Of a DNA stretch of 64,000 nt, positions 62,814 to 64,000 are shown one piece after another. A program made the position numbers and the translations under genes. The notes beneath the pieces were generated by a model, which saw nothing but the letters and a program-made list of their open reading frames with translations, made no database searches and had not been told where the DNA came from. Where the stretch lies: positions 53,482 through 117,481 of the forward strand of contig JAHJNJ010000038.1 in the NCBI GenBank assembly GCA_018820925.1. The letters run 5' to 3'. Positions within the stretch are counted from its first letter, which is position 1, and each line of letters starts with the position of its first letter. Source of the DNA: Gammaproteobacteria bacterium (GTDB lineage: Bacteria; Pseudomonadota; Gammaproteobacteria; Burkholderiales; Gallionellaceae).

Positions 62814-63695
62814 ATGACTACTGCATCCGATTCCCTGCGTCGTTTCCTGTTTGAATATGCGCCCATACGCGGCGAGATCGTGCATCTCGAAGCGACCTGG
62901 CAGGCCGTGATCGAACGCCATAACTATCCACCCGTACTGCGCGACCTGATGGGGGAACTGTGCGCCGCAACAGTATTGCTGGCCGCGACACTCAAATTGC
63001 AAGGCTCCATGGTGCTGCAGATACACGGCAAAGGCGCGGTGAAACTGCTGGTGGTGGAATGCTCAAGCGATATGGAGCTGCGCGCGACCGCGAAATGGGA
63101 TGGCGATGTGTCCGGCGGCACGCTGCAGGAACTGGTTGGCGACGGGCGCTTCGTCATCACGCTTGATCCCCGGGATGGCAATCAGGCCTATCAGGGCATT
63201 GTTGCGCTGGAAGGCGGGAGCATCGCCGAGATGCTGCAAAACTACATGACCCGTTCGGAACAACTGGAAACACGGCTGTGGCTGGCAGCGGACGGCAAAC
63301 ATGCCGCCGGCATGTTGCTGCAAAAACTCCCCGGGCAGGACGAGATTCAGGATGACGATCCATGGGAGCGCGCGGTGATGATCGGCGACACGCTCAAACC
63401 CGAAGAATTGCTGAATGTTCCTCCCCCGGAACTGGTACACCTCCTGTACCACGAAGAAGACATCCGTCTGTTCGAAGCACAGGCAGTCGTGTTCCGTTGT
63501 ACCTGCTCGCGCGAGAACGTGGCGCGCATGCTGCATATGATAGGCCGGGAAGAGGTGGATTCAATCATCGCCGAACGCGGCGACGTCGAGGTGCACTGCG
63601 AGTTTTGCAACCAGTGTTATGTCTTCGACCGGGTGGATGCCGATGCGGTGTTCATGGACATCATGGCGGTCGCAGCGAACAAGACCCTGCATTGA
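62814..63695 (+). CDS. hslO: 33 kDa redox-regulated chaperone Hsp33
   Basis: Holdase chaperone activated by oxidation (293 aa). The C-terminal zinc switch has both cysteine pairs: CTC in FRCTCSREN and CEFC in VHCEFCNQCYVFD. The N-terminal domain RFLFEYAPIRGEIVHLEATWQAV and GNQAYQGIVALEGGSIAEMLQNYMTRSEQL are typical. The start ATG 62814 matches the family; an in-frame extension to 62640 overlaps the DHC gene and hairpin. Fits the oxidative theme of its neighbours. Confidence 0.96.
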   Translation: MTTASDSLRRFLFEYAPIRGEIVHLEATWQAVIERHNYPPVLRDLMGELCAATVLLAATLKLQGSMVLQIHGKGAVKLLVVECSSDMELRATAKWDGDVSGGTLQELVGDGRFVITLDPRDGNQAYQGIVALEGGSIAEMLQNYMTRSEQLETRLWLAADGKHAAGMLLQKLPGQDEIQDDDPWERAVMIGDTLKPEELLNVPPPELVHLLYHEEDIRLFEAQAVVFRCTCSRENVARMLHMIGREEVDSIIAERGDVEVHCEFCNQCYVFDRVDADAVFMDIMAVAANKTLH

Positions 63696-63703
63696 CCGGG
63701 AAC

Positions 63704-63726
63704 GCCGACGTCTCGTCGGCTTGTTT
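63704..63726 (+). terminator. hairpin terminator after hslO
   Basis: GCCGACG (63704-63710) pairs with CGTCGGC (63714-63720) around a three-base loop, followed by TTGTTT. Lies 8 bp after the hslO stop. Confidence 0.75.
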
Positions 63727-64000
63727 GCATTAGCGCGCACTTGATCTGACAGACAGTGTTGGAACATCACTTTCAAGTCTATCCATGCGATGGTTGCCAA
63801 TGCATGCTTTGCGGAAGTGAAGAGCTATTAGTAGCCTTCGGTTATTGGCTGGGAACAATCCTTCGCGAACGGCAGCTTGTATGGTTGGGTTGGTGGTATC
63901 GGCAATCTTATGTAACAGTTAAGGTGCCGGGGTGGAGGGGCTTACGGCAGCATCTGCTTTTCCAACCGAGAGACAGACTCCTAAAGAATCTTCCCACCCA
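63727..64000. other. right-edge intergenic region, no gene seen
   Basis: About 274 bp. I translated the right-hand part in several frames on both strands and found stops in all but very short frames; no tRNA fold or known RNA signature is apparent. It may be the 5' region of a gene beyond the window. Confidence 0.5.

Overview
The window reads as one contiguous stretch of a betaproteobacterial chromosome, most like the Gallionellaceae/Nitrosomonadales (Sideroxydans- or Gallionella-type organisms). This is inferred from gene order and protein character, not from a database search. The supporting layouts are ffs-dnaX-ybaB-recR, rpoE-rseABC-mucD running into lepA-lepB-rnc-era-recO-pdxJ-acpS-nagZ, and zipA-ligA-galU. 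A redox and oxygen theme (SHP/DHC c-type cytochromes, a hemerythrin kinase, a globin-coupled diguanylate cyclase) fits a microaerophile. No tRNA, rRNA, IS transposase, prophage or CRISPR array is visible.

Layout. 1-630: repeat fragments, then the 4.5S SRP RNA. 632-4156: dnaX, ybaB, recR and an RluB-type pseudouridine synthase. 4256-7127: a signalling trio of class III cyclase/PEGA protein, lipoprotein and Ser/Thr kinase. 7149-9163: a YgfX-like protein facing nadB. 9357-13303: the envelope-stress operon rpoE-rseA-rseB-rseC-mucD. 13398-20842: the lepA-to-nagZ operon, with nearly every junction overlapping. 20945-25488: a DSF quorum-sensing module, rpfF facing rpfC-rpfG. 25766-31633: zipA, ligA, galU, hpt, MTA/MTI phosphorylase and def.

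31737-40567 is a co-directional signalling island: REC-GGDEF*-EAL, REC-PAS with a cysteine cluster, HDOD, REC-HD-G(F)P, FIST sensor, soluble histidine kinase, and hemerythrin-histidine kinase. It is closed by a good hairpin terminator. 40743-43387 holds small accessory genes (cupin, dimeric alpha/beta-barrel proteins, DUF1801, a WYL regulator, YdeI-like). 43503-48108 has fumC and acnA. 48236-49795 has a MarR/SlyA-type regulator with a perfect SlyA-like operator, then mnmH, which is divergent from selD. 50973-54799 pairs an ankyrin protein and a membrane HD-GYP phosphodiesterase with a divergent DosC-type oxygen-sensing diguanylate cyclase. After these come a DinG/YoaA helicase, a DUF433/DUF5615 toxin-antitoxin pair, small enzymes and an MFS transporter. 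60472-62724 is a cytochrome b561 / four-His membrane protein / SHP / DHC cluster, followed by hslO.

Three threads tie the window together. First, cyclic-di-GMP turnover: two HD-GYP proteins with an intact GYP motif, one GFP variant, one EAL, one degenerate GGDEF and one heme-globin GGDEF, linked to DSF, oxygen, redox or nitric oxide input. Second, envelope stress and translation housekeeping. Third, a set of long intergenic inverted repeats with GTAGG/CCTAC ends. One of these appears to have inserted at the ybaB ribosome-binding site and duplicated it.
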